DNA of 64,000 nucleotides, taken from NCBI GenBank assembly GCA_037044905.1, contig JBAOKB010000118.1, positions 248,001 to 312,000 of the forward strand. The letters run 5' to 3'. The notes beneath the pieces were generated by a model. The model was not told where the DNA came from and searched no databases. It worked only from the letters and a program-made list of their open reading frames with translations. Numbering within the stretch: the stretch's first letter is position 1; every line of letters begins with the position of its first letter. Positions 35,801-47,793 of the stretch are shown in pieces. The translations under genes were made by a program, and so were the position numbers. This stretch comes from Hortaea werneckii (Eukaryota; Ascomycota; Dothideomycetes; Mycosphaerellales; Teratosphaeriaceae).

Positions 35801-37569
35801 GAGGCAGGGAGGTTTGCAGGTCAGGGTTTTCATCTCGTCGTTCCATTTTTTGGTTAAGGCTGTTGGGGTCCATCTGGTGCTGAGCGGTGGCCAGTCGAGA
35901 TCGGCTGTGTCGGTGGGTATGATCCCGTCTGGGAATACGGCGGATAACGGGGTGGGCCAGCTGTTGATATAGACGCTGGAGTTGTCGTCGAATGATAAGG
36001 TTGTACCGCCTATGACGGTCTGTTGGCCAGGTTTGAATGTCCATGGGGCCAGAGCGCTTGCGGCCGGAGGCGGCTCGGTCCTGGTAACGATGTTGACGGG
36101 CGAGGAGCAGGAAGGATGGATAGTGGGCTTGTCAAGGCAGGAAAGCCAGTAGCGCCAGTTTTTGGTGCCGGGGACGCAAAAGGGCCGAGAGTACTGCTCG
36201 GAGGCGCAGGAAAGGGCTGCAAGCCGACAGGAAGGCTCTGAGAGGATGGAAGGGGAGAACCCATTGTTTCTGGAAATACAGGACTGTGTAAAGTCTCGGC
36301 GCCCTCGAATGACGAGGCAGGGGGCTCGAATGTCGACCCGATCACAGGAGCTGATAACGGTTGAGGCGGATTCGATGGGCGAGCTGATAATGCGATACCT
36401 GCTGTCGACAGACTTGATACCAGACTCGATTCAATTGGTCTACTGCGACTGCTTCCGCTCGAATCAGTGCTTGAGGAAACGGTATTACCAATGGCAGAGT
36501 TGCTTGAGGCCGAATGATATGTTAATTCGGAAAGTGGTCGAGTTGAAGCCGAAAGATCATCGTGACTGCTGGAAGTATGCTGCTCAGTTGATGGACGGCC
36601 CAGCACAGGCGTGCTTTGAGATATAGGTTCCGACGCCGTTGAAGCCTTCGACTGACCGGAGGAAAGAGTCTTCGAAGGTGTCCTAATCGAAGAATGTAAA
36701 GACAACACCAAGTCTGGTTGGCTCAAAGTGCTAGTCTGCACAGAAGTAGGAGTAGGCCGGCTATTGGAACTAGAAACTCCAACTGACCGACTGGACCCGA
36801 CCATACCCTCAGATCCCGACGTTACGATACTGGTCGGACCCTCCAGCATCGAGGTCAGCGAACCAAGACTGCTTCCACTCACGTCGACCGTACTCGACCC
36901 TCCATCCGCGCCACCCATGCCAGACATAGAAACGGTATTCCGTCTCGCAGTCGTAGTCAAAGTAATCGAAGTCAACTCCACACTACCTGTCTCCTGTCCC
37001 CCAATGGACACTGAGGAAGAGGCAGAGAAGTAATTCGAAGCAGCGGTGAGACTCGAGGAAGGCGAAGCAGTCGAAGCACTCGAACCACTCAAAGAAGCAG
37101 AAGTAAAACCCGAACCCAACCCCAACCCCGTCGACCTCGCAGCCGTCTTGGTCAACGTCACCGTAACCAGAGCCAACGTCCCGCTCTCCGCACTCCCAGC
37201 AGCAGGTAACACCTGCTCACTGGAGACCAGACCAGTGCGAGTGGTGCGGTCAGGAGAAGCAGGTGCCGCGGTCCCAGGAGCAGTGTTCGGGAATGAGGGT
37301 GTGGAAGGCTGGAGGAGCGTGGTTGTGGTGAGGACTATGCCGGGACAGGAAGCGGAGAGGATGTGGGGATCTTCGATTATGGTGGTTTTGGTAGGAGGCT
37401 GCTGCGGGTGGGGGAGATTGGTAGGGTTTCCGGGGGAGTACTCGGTTAGTGTGAGTGTCGCGGGACAGGAGGCAGAGCTGGACGTGAGTGCGGTGGCGAG
37501 GCTTCCTGAAGGGAGGATGAGGAGGAAGGCGGTGGTGAGTAGGTTGATACATTGCCGGGTCGAGATCAT
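32844..37569 (-). CDS. Giant secreted chitin-binding (CBM18) cysteine-rich protein
   Basis: About 1,575 residues once two one-base jumps (near 36135 and 34850) are bridged. Order: signal peptide (LLTTAFLLILPSGSLATA); roughly 450 residues of Ser/Thr-rich, probably O-glycosylated sequence; a segment SFDDNSSVYINSWPTPLSAVF; a hevein-like CBM18 module (CGAGVVQKSCPDMQCCGADG then CGTDRAHCAEGCDARFGSC); a Pro/Gly stretch; a long Asp/Gly/Asn repeat (DDGGDDDNGDDDNDDDHNGG); a short KPGKPGKPGKP run; then a cysteine-rich half with recurring TCTASRSKVKSGC-like and CPNQPDFC / CPNQIASFYG / CINQVASHPA units. No GH18 chitinase or LysM domain was found. A cell-wall or extracellular chitin-binding role is inferred from CBM18 only. 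Confidence 0.72.
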
Positions 37570-38605
37570 CGTGTTGAGATTCTGTGAAGTTTCGGCGATG
37601 ATGGTGGTTTTGATTGTGTTTTCTTTTTATCCCGGGGCCCGTGTCCGTGTGGTATGGAGGGTGTCGATCGCCACCCAGTATCACCGAGCGTGGAACCCGC
37701 CGCGAGTGTCGAATGTTGATTGTGATCCGATCACCAGTCCCTCCTCGTCAAACTCAAGCCTCGTCCAAGTGCCACTGTTCTTGCCCTTGCTCCAACTGTC
37801 CACAGCCCGAGTCCTCCAATGTCGAGATTCACCTACAGAAACAATATCAACCGACGTCGAAGCGCTTGCAATAGGGAGTTCTCGGCCACCGCTTTGCCTA
37901 GAAAGAGTGGTTCGAGGAAGGAAAGATCCAGCTTGGCAGACCTCAGATCTATATATCCCTCCTCACAAGACATTGCCCTCGTTGGACCAGAGGGCATATG
38001 TCAATCAGAAGCCTATGCACATGAGAATGAAGGGTGGTATCCTATCCACACGTGGGTCCGCCTTTTGCCACGCTTTGCCTCAACCACCTCGATCAAAAAA
38101 AGGGACCAAAAATCGGATGTGAATGCCTGAGAGGATCAGCAGACAGATGCAAAGACATTTGGCTTTTCATAATTTTTGATGTTTGATGTTTTGATGCCCT
38201 TTTTTTTTTTTTTTTTTTTCTTTCTTTCTTTCTTGTCTCTCTTTTTTACATCACTCAGCGGAGATCTCCCATTGTTTGCTCACGGATTCGACTCTCCCCT
38301 TCCCTCCCCTTCCCTCCCCCTCCTTCCCCCAAACCTGGGGTTTCGAGGGACATTTGACACCTCAATTTTGAGCATCGATACGCTCACGCCGGAGCGATCT
38401 TTCCATGCAATTTGGCGTAGGGCCTCGGGCAGCTGGTTGGCTGACTTAAAGGGCTAGTGACGGGGAATTCTTCCTTTCTCTTTGTCCATTATTCTCCTTC
38501 CTCTTCAAATCAGCAGACCAAAAACCGCTTAGCTCTTCTACGGAAAGCACATGAGGAGAGAAGAAAAGTTGAAAGGGGAAGAAAAAAAAAATTCCACCTC
38601 CTTCC
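37570..38605. other. Intergenic, 1.0 kb
   Basis: Upstream of the CBM18 gene and downstream of MED31. Contains a 20-base T-run followed by TTTC repeats (38200-38232). Confidence 0.45.
38200..38232. repeat. Poly-T plus TTTC microsatellite
   Basis: Twenty consecutive T (38200-38219), then TTTC units. Confidence 0.9.
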
Positions 38606-39474
38606 TCACCGTCCACCACCCACCAAACCCGCCGTACTAGCCTCGAACCCCGTGCGGACCAGATCGTCGATCAGAGCAGGCGAAATCGCATCCTTCCTAA
38701 ACTGGTCCTGCTGCAGCAAGTCTAGCATGCGGAGGGTAGGGCCTGGGTACCTAGATAACCGGGCAGAGTGTGTGGGTCAGTAGCCTTCAAAAAAACGGAT
38801 AATGAGAGGGACGCGATGGTGGCAGAGAGGATAAATTGTGGAGAGTGGATGGGGAAATTTTGGAGGGGGATCGGGGAGGGGAAAGAAAACGTACTGTAAA
38901 AACCGCATGTACCTAGGTTCGCGGAAATATTGGAGATAATCGAGGTAGCGCACGAAGGCGTCGTCTTCGAAGAGCTTCTGCGTCGCCAGGTAGTGGACGT
39001 AGAGGGGGTTGCTGAGGGCTTGGACGAACTGCGGATTTTTATTTTAGGTTGGGCTCTTTCACTCATTGAATTTTAATTTTGGTCGTGTTTCTCATTTTTT
39101 TGGTCCCTCTATTCTGTTTTTTTTTTTTATTTTTTTGGCCATGAGGATGATTCATGGAGAATATTGTGATATGGTAATGCGCCTTTCTTCTTTTCTTTTT
39201 TCCTTTTTCGGGGGCTTCTCTCGGACTTCTCTTGTTTTTTTTTTTTCCTTTAATGATAGGCATACAACAGGCTCATGTATAGCATCGTGAACCCCACTGC
39301 CATCCTTTCGACGTAAATGAAAACAAGAAAGAAAGAAAAAAAGGAAAATAAATGGGATTCACGCAAACTTACCTCCAATTCCAGCTCGAATCTGCTAGCG
39401 CCGCCATACCACTCGATATCTCTCCCCCTCACGTCGCTTCCCGAATGCGTCGAGGTCTGAACGTCCGCCATCAT
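38606..39474 (-). CDS. MED31: Mediator subunit 31 (Soh1)
   Basis: Mediator middle-module subunit needed for RNA polymerase II transcription. Exons 39474-39373, 39028-38895 and 38750-38606 give exactly 126 residues. Conserved order: SRFELELE, FVQALSNPLYVHYLATQKLF, FVRYLDYLQYFREPRYMRFLQ, YPGPTLRMLDLLQQDQFRKD. The second splice junction rebuilds Q-YPGP, a Med31 hallmark. Intron 1 is 344 bases, long for this genome, and carries several T-runs. Two adjacent ATGs start the frame; either may serve. No frame break. Confidence 0.95.
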
Positions 39475-41191
39475 TCTTTTTGGACGACGTCTAGTCGGCT
39501 TCGGTCTGCTGCGCTTTTTCCTTTTTCAAAGCGAGCCCACGTCCTAGGTAACGTGGATCTTGGAAAAGCAATGTCGCTTGTCTGATGGGGTTTCTGCGCT
39601 CTGTTGTCCGCCTCTGCCTCTTCTCTCTTTCCCCGCAAAATGCGCAACGCGCGCACGCGCTCGTCCGCCACGGGGCTGGCTTGGGCTGGCTCGCCGCAGG
39701 CTCAGCCACAGCCACAGCCGCCGGCTTCCAGGGTCCCAGCCTTTCCTTTTTTCGAAGGATACAGTATCCCCTCCCCCGGCGTGATGCTGCTTGTGCAGGT
39801 ACCACCGACGGGGCTCTGTTTTTAAAATTACGATTAATAAGCTGGGGGAAGGTTTCTAGCCTCCCTAGTTCTTTGACGGAAGTATAAACGGCGGTCGTAT
39901 CTACTATTTTATTATTGGATCACACCTTCTCTCCCCTTTTACCTATCTTCTTCTGTCGACCTTGCCCTGCCGAGTTTACCGACGGCGTCTCTCTCGCCGA
40001 TGTGAATGGAGGATGAAGAATTGATGTGGGGTGAAAGCGTTCGTGCGAGAGCAGAGGGGTGTGTGTGTGCACGTGCGTTTGGAATGAGATTAACGATTGG
40101 GGGACGTGCTATGGACCCTGCAAATCGAACAAAACGAGGAGGGGGTGTGAAGATTGAGGGAATAGCAGCATTGTTATCAAGGGTTCTCGTGTGTTTCGGT
40201 CGTGTTGGTTACACACAGCCTTACCCGTAAAGCTTCCTGTGCCCCTCCCAGACTACTTTCCCGCTGTTGTCGTGTTCTGCGTTACCAAGCTTCTTGGGTT
40301 TAACGGGAAAGGTACCGTGGGTACGGGAAAGGAAAACAGACACGCCTCTCGCCGGTCGCGTAATATCATCTAGGAAGGGTCATGAGACTGGGGGGGGAAT
40401 CACTGGTGCGAAGGGTGAATTTAGCCTCGGATGTGCGGGTAGGTAGTGTTGTGTGTGTGTGCGTGTTGCCGGAAGAGAGGCGAGGAGGGGGAGAGAGGGA
40501 GAGGGAGAGGCAGGGGATCAATCCTTTGCGAAGCGTACCATCAACCTAAAATCCTCGCCGGGAACCTACAGCAGTGGTGGTTTGGTTAGTACTGTACATA
40601 GTACATGGTTAGTACCGGAAGTAGTCTCGTAGCGTGCGCCTGACCAGCAGCCATCTTCTCCTGATGATCATTGTCGGCATCAACTTCACTTTCTGTTATT
40701 CTTCTGCCTTTTCACATATACATTCACGCCCACGACTGAAACGAATCGCGCCTCCGTCCGCGCCGCCAATCAAGCATCGCACTGCACACACCCACCACAC
40801 CGCAGGCAGAATCAATTCTTAGTTCAGGAACGAAGGGGGTTCAGTTCACAGCCGGCGCGCGGGCACCACGACAACACCAACTTGTCATTGGATCACACAT
40901 TCCACAGGGTCTTGCTCACCTCTGTCGCTTGTCGCTTGGTGTGTCGGACTCTCTGCACCGCTCTGCCTGGTTTTGCTTCCAGAATCGCCCAAACCCTGGT
41001 CGTCCACGTCCCTGAGTCTCAAGTCCGACGGGGATCTCATCGCGCCGTCATCGTCGTCAGCTGTCACAACCACCGACCACCACCACCACCACACCTCCGC
41101 AACATCAGATCAGATTGGACGTGGCAACATCAGGCACGCGAAGCCTGAATCCGCTCCGAGCAAGAGCTGAGTGCATCATCAATTCATTATC
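39475..41191. promoter_or_regulatory. Divergent intergenic region, MED31 / PAL1
   Basis: 1.7 kb between divergent genes. GT/TG-rich and GA-rich short tracts near 40450-40520. Presumed promoters; no discrete site claimed. Confidence 0.4.
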
Positions 41192-43489
41192 ATGGCTCTC
41201 GCGGCAGGAGGCACGGCGCCAGGTACGCAACGCAACTCCCACCCACCCTGTTGACACTTGACACAACCCCCACGCATTGCACGGCAGGGGAGGCGGCCAG
41301 GCCAGGCACACCCGCCCGCCTCCTGTTTCATCTTCCCGCCCAATCTACCACGCGCGCCCAACACCCGCAACGCGCACGCACGCACACACACATACATACA
41401 TTTTTCGCCCGACACTTACATGCTAACACCCACGCGACACACAGACCGGCAGCCATCCCCAACCGCCAGACCATCGCCTTCTCCTCCAACAACCCTTTCC
41501 GCAACCGCGGCACTTCGCCCTCCCCCCAGAGCGGCGCTTTCCCAATCGCACCGCCACCACCACAACAACAACCCCCGCCACGACCGAGCAACATGTCCAA
41601 GAACCCTTTCCTCGACGCGAGTGAACTGACCAGCTCGCCGCGTAAAGGCAGTGCGCCGCCTACGGCTGGCGTGACGGAAGATATCTTTGTAAGTCTCCCC
41701 TTCAGATGTGGATTTGTCAGTGTGAGCGACGCGTGCAGAGCAGCGGCAGCGGCAGCGGCGATGAGACAGCGTGAGATGTGCGGTTCAGTTATTTGGACGG
41801 TACAGTGTGTGTACGGGCCCTTCAGAGCCTTCTCTAGGCCTACCGCGCCAATGTTGGACTGGAAGACACCCATTCCGAGAGACACTGGGGTCGCTCAGAA
41901 AAACGCGCGCGTAATCACGACGACGCAACCAGACGATGAATCGCCTTGGGCAATTGAACCAGCAGTTTACTGACCTATTCTGTGATTACAGAAAGATTTG
42001 TCCCTGCTTGACAAGCCCAATGGTAAGTAAACCTCAACAATATCCCCAATGGCCATTCTGTATCGAACGAGCGAGACTGATTATGGAAACAGTGGGCGCT
42101 CAACCGCCACCGAGAGCAGCTCCACAAGTGCGTTCGGGCACGCTTCCACCCCCAATCCACCGCCCATCCGCTTCCGGAGAACGTCGACCAGCCCCTCCAC
42201 GCCCTTCGCGCGGCGTTGACAGTCCGCCGAAGAGAGAGCATCGACCTCGTCCGCGAGGCATGTCGGAATCTTCTGTCATGGACGAGAAAGAACGCCTACA
42301 CCGCCGAGACCGCGAGCGTAGTGAGCGTCCCCAACGAACCGAATCCGAAGAGCGTCGACGTAGGGAGAGGCGCAGGGAGAGGGAGGACAGGCACAGAAGA
42401 GAGGCGGAGAAGACCCGGAAAGTGCGCAAAGCACAGGGATTGGACATTATTGACAAGCTGGACGTCACTGGCATCTACGGGCCAGGCCGTAAGTTACCGG
42501 CACGATTCCGTTGCAAAGACATGACTGACCCGTCCATCTTAGTGATCCACCACGACGGCCCATTCGACGCCTGTAACCCCCACCGCAACAAGACGAGCGG
42601 CAAATCGCGGCGTCCGGCGCCCATGCAAGCCTTCGGCGCCGACTCGATGAACATGGTCCTAGGCGGCTCTGGCCCCCTCCGCTCCAAGCTGGACTTGGAC
42701 AAGATCCACGGCACGGGCGTCGAAGGCTTCACCGACTACGCCAGCACGCGCAAGCAAGACACCAACATCGTGAACCCCTACGAACGCTTCGAGCAAGTCC
42801 ACGGCGACGCCACCGATGGCCTCGGCACCTCGACCTTCCTCGAAGGCGCCCCCGCCAGCCGCCGCGACCAACAGCGCCGCGAGTCCGAGGACCAGGAAGC
42901 CATGTACGCCAAAGCCGGCATGGCCGGCAACAATGGCAGCGGCGGCGGAGGCGGCCTCACCCGCAAGAAGAGTCTTGCCCAACGTTTCCGCGGCATGAGC
43001 AACACGCGCAAAGTGTCCGGCGGACACAGCGGCGCCGGAGCCGGAGCCGGCGGCCTCTCGCTCGAAGCCGGCCGCAGCCCAGACGCCCGCTACAACAACC
43101 CCAACCCCAACAACTCCCTTCTCGACAGCCCGCCACCCGCCGGCGCACTCGGCGCCCAAAAAGCCGTCTCCGCCGGCGGCCCTTCCCGCGCCCATTTCAC
43201 CCGCGACAACGAAATCAACCCTTTCGATAAGGAATACTACGACTCCGCGTACGAGAAGAAAGGCGCCCAGATCCGGATCGCCGAGCAGTCTCAACAGCAG
43301 GAGCGACCTGGTCGAGTCCGTGCCGGCAGTTCGCCCAGGCATCCCACGCTTACGCGCAGTATTACCGCCGATTCGGCGCAGCAGGTTAGGGGACGCAGGT
43401 CGGATGAGGAGGGGAAGGGCCCGGCTACTGCTGCTGCTGCTGCTGGGAGTGGGAGTGGTGGGGGAAGTGGTGGGGGTGGAGGGTTTTGA
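41192..43489 (+). CDS. PAL1: Pal1-family cell morphology / endocytic protein
   Basis: Pal1 proteins act at the cortex in cell shape and early endocytosis. Firm exons: up to 41688, 41992-42022, 42093-42488 and 42543-43489. From the internal ATG at 41593 they give 489 residues without a break. Upstream in-frame sequence with an NPFR motif (TIAFSSNNPFRNRG) also looks coding. A likely first exon starts at 41192 (MALAAGGTAP) with an intron ending at 41444 behind a TGCTAAC branch site, but the phases disagree by one base. Family core: GLDIIDKLDVTGIYGPG-LIHHDGPFDACNPHRN and RRPAPMQAF...LGGSGP. A basic coiled-coil-like Arg/Glu stretch precedes the core and a Gly/Ser-rich tail ends the protein. Confidence 0.88.
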
Positions 43490-44964
43490 GTCGGATGAAG
43501 TCGATCCGTGGGTGGTCGACGGGCGAGGCCGGAGAGGAAGGAGTAAGGGGCCATGCGTAGCAAGGAGGCAACAGGGAAAGGGAACCTGAGGGCAGGAGTG
43601 AGGAAGACAGCGAGCTGAGACTCCGACTCTACCTTCAAAGCCCGGTCGATGGGATGGGGGATGCGCGCTACGGGAAGGGCACCGGGAAATGGCAGATGGA
43701 GAATGAGGATGAGGAGTTGGAAGAGGAGGAGGTGGAGGCAAGGTGCGGGACTGGAGGGGCTATAGGGCCCTTCCTCGCCTGCCTTCCCTCCTCCCCCCCC
43801 CCCCCATGGCGCCTTTCTATAACAGATTGTGAAACCAAAGTCAAATAGCTAGAAGGAAAAGGGCAGGGGAAAATAAAAAAGAAAGGCCTGATTTGTTTTT
43901 GCCCAAGTTTTGGGAAACCCCATGAGAGAGCCATGATGGGGGGGGGGGGTTCGAGGGAGGGGGATGGTTTTTTTTTTTCCTTTTTTTTTTTTTTTCCCTT
44001 TTTTCTTTAGATTAGGGGTATACCAAAAATCGGAAATCCTTTTTTTTTTCTTTTGTGGGATTCATGAGATTTTCTTTTTTTCTTTTTCTTTTTCTTTGGT
44101 TTTCCTCCAACCTACGTGATGTGGCTTTCTTATGCAGGCAACTTGGGTTGGTGACTGGTCAGAGGTTTGTAGGGACTTCCTTTTTTTTTTTTTTTTTTTC
44201 TTTTTCTTCAGAGTAGGAGGAGCCAAGGACGGGGGGACTTCACATGTGTGCTTTTTCTCCTCTCCCTTCTTCGCCATTACGAATCGAATAGGTGTCCTTA
44301 GTTATGCCAACCCCGCCCTCAAAAATTGGTATAGGGTGTTGCTGTTGGGAGGAAAATCGGGGGCAATGAGGCCGATTGTTTAGGGCGTATTTCTTTTTCC
44401 AGAGGGAATGTTTTCTCTCTCTCTCTCTCTCTCTTTTCTCTCTACCCTTCCAAATAAAAGTCATACCTCCCTCCCACAACCCTTTCACTGCTGACCCCAA
44501 CCCAGAAAATCTTGAAGATGCCTTCTAAAGAATTTGATGATAGTGTTCTTTTTCCTCTACTTACTCGGTTTCCACCCGTGGGGGAAGAAAGGGTAAAAAG
44601 AAAAACCCAAAAAAAAAAAAAAAAAAGCATCTTTTCTTCCCTTTTCATAACGCCGCTCCCGAAACCCACTAGCCCGTTTACATTACTCCCGCTCAAACCC
44701 AAAAAAGAAAAAAAGCAAACAGATAGAAGAATGAAAAGAAAAAAAAAAAAGAAGAAGAAATGAAAAATCCTAAAGAGAAGTCCACCCGAACCTCTCTCTC
44801 TCTCTCCTTCCTTCCTTCCTTCCTTCCTTCCTCCCCTTCCTTTTTTCTTTTCCTTCCTTCCTTCCTCAAAGTCAAAGAAGACTGAACGGCATTGATAAAT
44901 GAAAGAGATAGAGAGGAAGGCACTCTCTCCTGTCCATCCCTCTCCACCATCTTTTTCTCCGTCT
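43490..44964. other. Convergent intergenic, homopolymer-rich
   Basis: 3' flanks of PAL1 (+) and RPC11 (-), full of T-runs (for example 44181-44199), a CT tract (44413-44434) and CTTC repeats (44806-44831). No gene. Confidence 0.5.
44792..44833. repeat. CT then CTTC microsatellite
   Basis: CT dinucleotides (44792-44805) merge into repeated CTTC units. Confidence 0.9.
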
Positions 44965-45731
44965 TCAATTCTCCCGCCAGTCCGTCCCGCACTTGACGCA
45001 CTTGTAGAAGGTCGTCATGGGCTCGTCGGCACTCCGGATCTGCACTTGACGGAAGTAGGCTTTCGTGCTGTCGCAGGTTTCGTTTTTACAGCGGGCTAGA
45101 AAAAAAAGAAAAGAGTCAGTCTGGTTTTCTTGTTCCCTCTTTGGTATTTTTTATGGTTCTTTTTTTTTTTTTTTCTTTCGGTCTTTTTGTGCATAGTGAT
45201 ACCCGTGAGATTTTCAGGGAACACTATCCGGCTTCTCCGAGGCCCCCAGGGGAGAGGGTGAAAGTTTAAAGGAGAAAAATGATGACGGGTTGTCTTGGGA
45301 AAGCCAGAGAAAAGACGTGGCGGGATCAAAAATAGCAGTGGAAGGAAAAGAAGAAGGGACGTACTCTCAGCCTGATCGACATTCTTCCAACTATCCGCGC
45401 CGCCTAGGACATCCTCGGCACCCTTGAGATCCATGTTCTTCCTTTCGTAGTACTTGCGGTCGAGGATCATCTGATAGGGACAGGTGCGGCATTCGAACCG
45501 GTTCTTCCCGCCATGCGTGCCGTCGTGGTCGTGCGGGATCGTGGAGATGATGAGCATGTTGCTGCAGGAGGGGCAGACTGATTGATTTGAAAGTTAGTAT
45601 ACTAAGTATATATATATGTGTATATATGGATGTGAAAGCAAGAGGGAAATTTCGATCCAAGGAAAAAAAGCCTTTCAAATTTGTTGGTCTATGCGAAAGA
45701 AAGTCGTCGGGCTGGGCTTACAGAGTAACAT
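44965..45731 (-). CDS. RPC11: RNA polymerase III subunit C11
   Basis: TFIIS-like subunit required for transcript cleavage, termination and reinitiation by Pol III. Exons 45731-45722 (10 coding bases), 45577-45365 and 45095-44965 give 117 residues. The first splice junction builds MLLFCPSCSNMLI, exactly the family start. N-terminal zinc ribbon C5, C8, C33, C36; linker with EDVLGGADSWKNVDQAE; C-terminal ribbon C77, C82, C107, C110 containing the catalytic QIRSADEPMTTFYKC loop (acidic D98, E99). No frame break. The gene shares a 254-base divergent promoter with the dioxygenase gene. Confidence 0.96.
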
Positions 45732-45985
45732 TTTTGGCAATTGTTCGACCCAGGCAAGAGTGTTCCGGGTCAGAGGAATCTGGTGTAGAGCCGGGTTCGG
45801 GACTTGTAGTGAAGATGAGATGGAAATTCCGGACTCGCAGGCTTGAAGTCGAAGGCACGCTGACGCACGGACCACTTTCGCCACTTTCGGGCTTCACATG
45901 AGGCTTTCGCTTGCTACAATCCACAAAAGTGTGTAGTATGGCTTGCTAAAGCAACCAGCGTATCGAAAGGGTTAAAGGCAAGAAA
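45732..45985. promoter_or_regulatory. Compact bidirectional promoter, RPC11 / ALKBH6
   Basis: Only 254 bases separate the two divergent start codons, so both core promoters must lie here or overlap the 5' leaders. No TATA box is convincing. Confidence 0.55.
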
Positions 45986-46840
45986 ATGCAGGATGACCAG
46001 GAGAAAAATGGATTGGAGCAATATCGGATCGCAGATGCTCCAGCGTCACTCTACTACATCCCCAACTTCATCACGCCGGAAGAAGAACAATATATCTTAA
46101 ACAACGTAAGAGTCGATATCTCCGAGTCAAATATACAAAGATTAACGCCCACACCAGATCTCACCGAATAAATGGATCTCTCTTTCCCACCGCCGTCTCC
46201 AAGCGATCCCCTCCCGGCTCTCAAACACCAACACCCTCCTGGCCTCACCCCTTCCTAATTGGCTTGCCCACCCCATCACAGACCGCTTCAAGGACCTGAA
46301 GATCTTCGCCGACTCCCCTCATGGCGGCGTCAACCACTGCCTCATCAACGAATACCTCCCGGGCCAGGGGATCATGCCGCACGAAGACGGCGCAGCATAC
46401 CATCCCGTCGTGGCGACCGTCAGTCTCAACGGCTCGCTAGTGCTGGAAATCACGCCCAAGACTTCCCCGGCGGCGGAAGATCACTCATCATCGTCATCAT
46501 CACCTGTCGACCGCTCATCCACGTCCTTAGAGGAAAATGCCCCCAACAACCTCCGCCAAAAACCCACTGGCGCATCCTCCAAGAACCCCGGTCCTTGCTC
46601 CTCACCACCGAACCCGCGTACAGCACCACTCTCCACGGGATCCCCTCCGTCCACGTCGATAATGACCTCACCTCCTCCACCGTCGCGAACTGGGACCGAC
46701 TCTCCCCTGGCACGAAACAGAAGATCGTCGCAGATGGGGACCGGAATGAGAGGCAGACGACGCGGATCAGTCTGACGTTCCGGGATGTACGGAAAGTTTC
46801 GAGGCTGGGGATGAAGGTGTTTGGGAAAGTGAGGACGTGA
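45986..46840 (+). CDS. ALKBH6: AlkB-like Fe(II)/2-oxoglutarate dioxygenase (ALKBH6 type)
   Basis: Exon 1 45986-46105 (APASLYYIPNFITPEEEQYI), intron 46106-46157, exon 2 46158-46840. Key blocks: PNKWISLSHRRLQAIPSRL, NHCLINEYLPGQGIMPHEDG (iron ligands His and Asp in HED), PVVATVSLNGSLVLEI, EPRSLLLTTEPAYSTTLHGI (distal His) and RISLTFRDVRKVSR (2-oxoglutarate-binding Arg). All catalytic residues are present. The frame jumps once near 46560 inside a variable Ser/Pro-rich region; exon 2 is one base short of a multiple of three, so one missing base explains it. Corrected length is about 267 residues. The cellular substrate of ALKBH6 proteins is not settled. Confidence 0.88.
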
Positions 46841-47571
46841 GGGGAAGGCGATGGGGGTGGGTGGGTGGACATTGAGAGTAGACAGTGACGGGGAAGGAAG
46901 GAAGGAAGGAAGGAGGCGGCGGGCGAGAGTGGTTCGGGACTATCAACCTATTTTCCCCTTTCAAAATTCAGCAAGCAGGAATTCCGTCCTATCTTTCCCC
47001 ACTCCTCACCTCTTTAGACCAAAAAATAACATAAAATAAAACCACTATAGAGAAAAACAAATGAACTATCCCATCCCACCCATCCCTCCCTCGCACCTTC
47101 CACCCCGCCCAAGTAGTAAATCGCCTCTCATACCCCATCATTCTCGCTCTGTTTTGAAAACCAACTAAAAAATACAACCACCCTCTCTCCCTCCACTCCG
47201 TACCTCGTAGCCCCGCCCCGCCCTCTCCTCCACCTTCTCCCTTTTCCCTTTCCCTTTCCCTTCCGCACACACACACACACACACACCACAATTACCCTTC
47301 TATGGGGAGGGAAACAAATCAGCACCCTTGCACGTGTGATTTTACAAAACCACAAAGTTCGGGTAATGTTACTGCTTTTTGATGAAGAGAGGTTGGGGGG
47401 CGCGGAGAAGGAAGGCAGAAAGAGAGAGAGAGAGAGAAGCCGAAGATATGGGTTTGGAAAAAACAAAAAAGGAAAGGGAAGGAGAGAAAACGGTGAATTT
47501 TATACACATAGAGGACCAAAAGCGCGAGAAAGGGAAGGGAGGGCGGGGGAAAAGAGAAACAGGATAGGAAT

Positions 47572-47595
47572 GGGGGGGGGGGGGGGGGGGGGGGG
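47572..47595. repeat. Poly-G tract, 24 bases
   Basis: Twenty-four consecutive G on the plus strand; read length through such a run is unreliable. Confidence 0.9.
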
Positions 47596-47774
47596 AAGGC
47601 GGCGGTGTAGGCCGGGGGAAGAAAGAAAGAAAGAACAGAAAGAAGAAAGAAAGACAATAGGTAAGGCGTAAATCCACCAAATCGCAAACTCCCAAGCCTT
47701 CCTTCTTTTCCTTTTTCCCCGTTTCCTTGGCCGCTTTTTCTGGTATCATGTTTCTTCTCGGTATTCCAATTTTC

Positions 47775-47793
47775 AAAAAAAAAAAAAAAAAAA
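47775..47793. repeat. Poly-A tract, 19 bases
   Basis: Nineteen consecutive A. Confidence 0.9.

Noticed and set aside
37046..38122. 358-codon plus-strand open frame opposite the CBM18 gene start
   Set aside because: Antisense shadow of the Ser/Thr-rich region extended into the promoter.
42659..43741. 360-codon minus-strand open frame opposite PAL1
   Set aside because: Antisense shadow of the GC-rich PAL1 exon.
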